From positions 3,906,001 to 3,970,000 of the forward strand of contig OX637345.1 in the NCBI GenBank assembly GCA_951799405.1: 64,000 nucleotides of DNA, in the 5' to 3' direction. Under the pieces are notes generated by a model. It did no database searches, was not told the origin of the DNA, and worked only from the letters and a program-made list of their open reading frames with translations. The DNA comes from Agapetus fuscipes. Its lineage: Eukaryota > Arthropoda > Insecta > Trichoptera > Glossosomatidae. Positions 62,686 through 64,000 of the stretch are shown one piece after another. The position numbers and the translations under genes are program-made. Within the stretch, counting starts at the first letter, position 1. Each line of letters begins with the position of its first letter.

Positions 62686-63315
62686 ATTTCAAAACATGAC
62701 AGAGTATTATTGACATAATAATGAATAATTAGTACTCCTTGAAAACACGATTCTTAAAAGTTTGCCCGATAATTTTTTTTTACAAAAAACCCTCTACTTT
62801 TTCACTTTTTTGGTTTTATCTTTTTCTCCTTCAATCTAACGATTTTGAAATTTCGCTATTTATTAAAACACAAAAAACTCAACATATAATACTCAATACA
62901 TTTTCGATATTCGAGCCATTTCGTCTGAAATATATTTTTTTGTAAATGGCGCTTATGACAAATATTTCTAAGTGAAACCGCACCGAGGCGGCCATTCTCA
63001 TTGGACTGCGGTAGTCGCGCCATTCGAGAGCCATCTGTCAACGCGTGAGGACGCGCCATTTGCTAGTGACAATTTTAACAGAAAATATGGTATATTTTTC
63101 TGGTTTTCAGATATTTTACAGTATGGAATTGCTTTATGTAATCGTTTGCCATCATGAGAAACAAGAAAAACAAAATCAAAATGTAAAATAAATGTCATAA
63201 AAGACTTTGACCGAATTCATTGAAAAAGGTACATTAAATTATGGTGTTTTAATTCCATGGAGAGGATATAAATTTGATTTAGTTCCAAACGACATATTAT
63301 TGCAGTTTTCATTTT
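62686..63315. other. Unexplained stretch with a CpG-rich block
   Basis: 62975-63065 is richer in CG dinucleotides than its surroundings (CCGCACCGAGGCGGCC, GTAGTCGCGCC, CAACGCGTGAGGACGCGCC). It is not a recognised repeat. Short frames on both sides have no family resemblance. It could be a promoter or a noncoding exon within the washout intron. Confidence 0.35.
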
Positions 63316-63319
63316 GTTA

Positions 63320-63560
63320 CTATCTCCATGATTATAATACACAACTTAAGTGTTGTCGAGGGTATAATAATACGCCAATGTCACCCCTTTTTCAAAGAAG
63401 ATTGGTAAAAGCTGCAAGGCTTTTGTTCATTAGAGATTTGGATTATAATTTTTAAGTACGCATGCAGCATTTGTACGCGCACACCCGTCTGCTTGTGGGC
63501 ATCCATTTAATATGAATCATAAATGTAATTTTTCAACATTGATTACAGATTACAGACACA
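63320..63560 (+). repeat. RTE-I 3'-end copy, decayed
   Basis: CGCCAATGTCACCCCTTTTT, AAAGCTGCAAGGCTTTTG, GTCTGCTTGTGGGCATCC and GATTACAGATTACAGA. Confidence 0.55.
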
Positions 63561-63929
63561 TACTTTTTTTTCTGTGAGCGAAAATGACTAGCTTGGCACT
63601 TTTTATGAAGTTTTGTTGAATTAACGGATATTTTGACTGTAGGAAAGTTACTGAGTAAAAAAATATAGAGTTTGTCAAAATGCGTGCGTTAACTTATTTG
63701 TGCGAGCTAAATTCTTATCCATCTTCCGAGTTATATACCTCGATGCTTTGGAACTAGCTTAGATAGCAGTGTATCCCTCCGCCGAGTCTTCCTAGTGGGC
63801 AGGGCCTAAACACGCGAAATGCGAAAAAAATTTGAGTTTATATGAGGCCTTAATTTTTAAACCCGTATAAAGTCTGTTTTCCCATGCTGGTGTAACTCTG
63901 GTTCTGGTTTCAATAAATCTAATGAAAAT

Positions 63930-64000
63930 GAAAGTATGTGCGGTGGAAATGAAGCATTTGAGAAGCATGACAGGAAAACTCTGAAGGATAGAGTTGGGAA
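63930..64000 (+). mobile_element. RTE-II LINE fragment cut by the window edge
   Basis: GTGCGGTGGAAATGAAGCAT and GAGAAGCATGACAGGAAAAC match the ORF segment at 58.86-58.92 kb. The rest lies outside the window. Confidence 0.7.

Noticed and set aside
60001..64000. Further washout exons
   Set aside because: I looked for the next conserved WASH segments and found only repeats and unassigned intron.

Overview
This is a eukaryotic nuclear window of about 62% A+T. Genes are split by GT-AG introns and embedded in dense transposable-element debris. The host gene set (penguin, nibrin, ERCC6/CSB, licorne, TMEM94, domeless, washout) points to an arthropod, most likely an insect: domeless is the arthropod JAK/STAT receptor. 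Intact CSB argues against a drosophilid, since Drosophila lacks CSB. The order cannot be settled by eye.

Layout: penguin (PUM3) exon 1 on - (525-955); nibrin on + (1253-3400, one exon); ERCC6/CSB on - (6023-9019, one exon); licorne (MKK3/6) on + (three exons, 9665-12582); a repeat-only stretch (about 12.8-20.9 kb); TMEM94 on - (25 exons between 51817 and 21007, spliced here by eye to 1351 codons); domeless on + (52725-56444, one coding exon); a Penelope-like retroelement just downstream of domeless; and the first coding exon of washout/WASHC1 on + (59472-59849), whose later exons lie beyond the window. Three gene pairs are divergent with short shared upstream regions: penguin/nbs, ERCC6/lic and TMEM94/dome. 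The genes do not form one pathway. nbs (double-strand breaks) and ERCC6 (transcription-coupled repair) are neighbouring repair genes; licorne and domeless are signalling proteins.

Repeats fill the introns and the gaps. They sort into: L2/CR1-like LINEs; two RTE-like LINE lineages, one with a long 3' UTR that explains the commonest dispersed repeat here; a modular SINE system with 5S rRNA-derived and tRNA-derived heads joined to at least three different 3' ends; a Penelope-like element and several inverted-repeat relics with hammerhead-like motifs; two hAT elements with exact 8-bp target duplications; Tc1/mariner-like and other MITEs; a Helitron-like end; foldback elements; and minisatellites. 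Several are nested with readable target-site duplications, so relative insertion order can be read directly.

Limits: all exon joins, domain calls and repeat families were worked out by eye from the sequence and remembered family features. No alignment, folding or database search was run.
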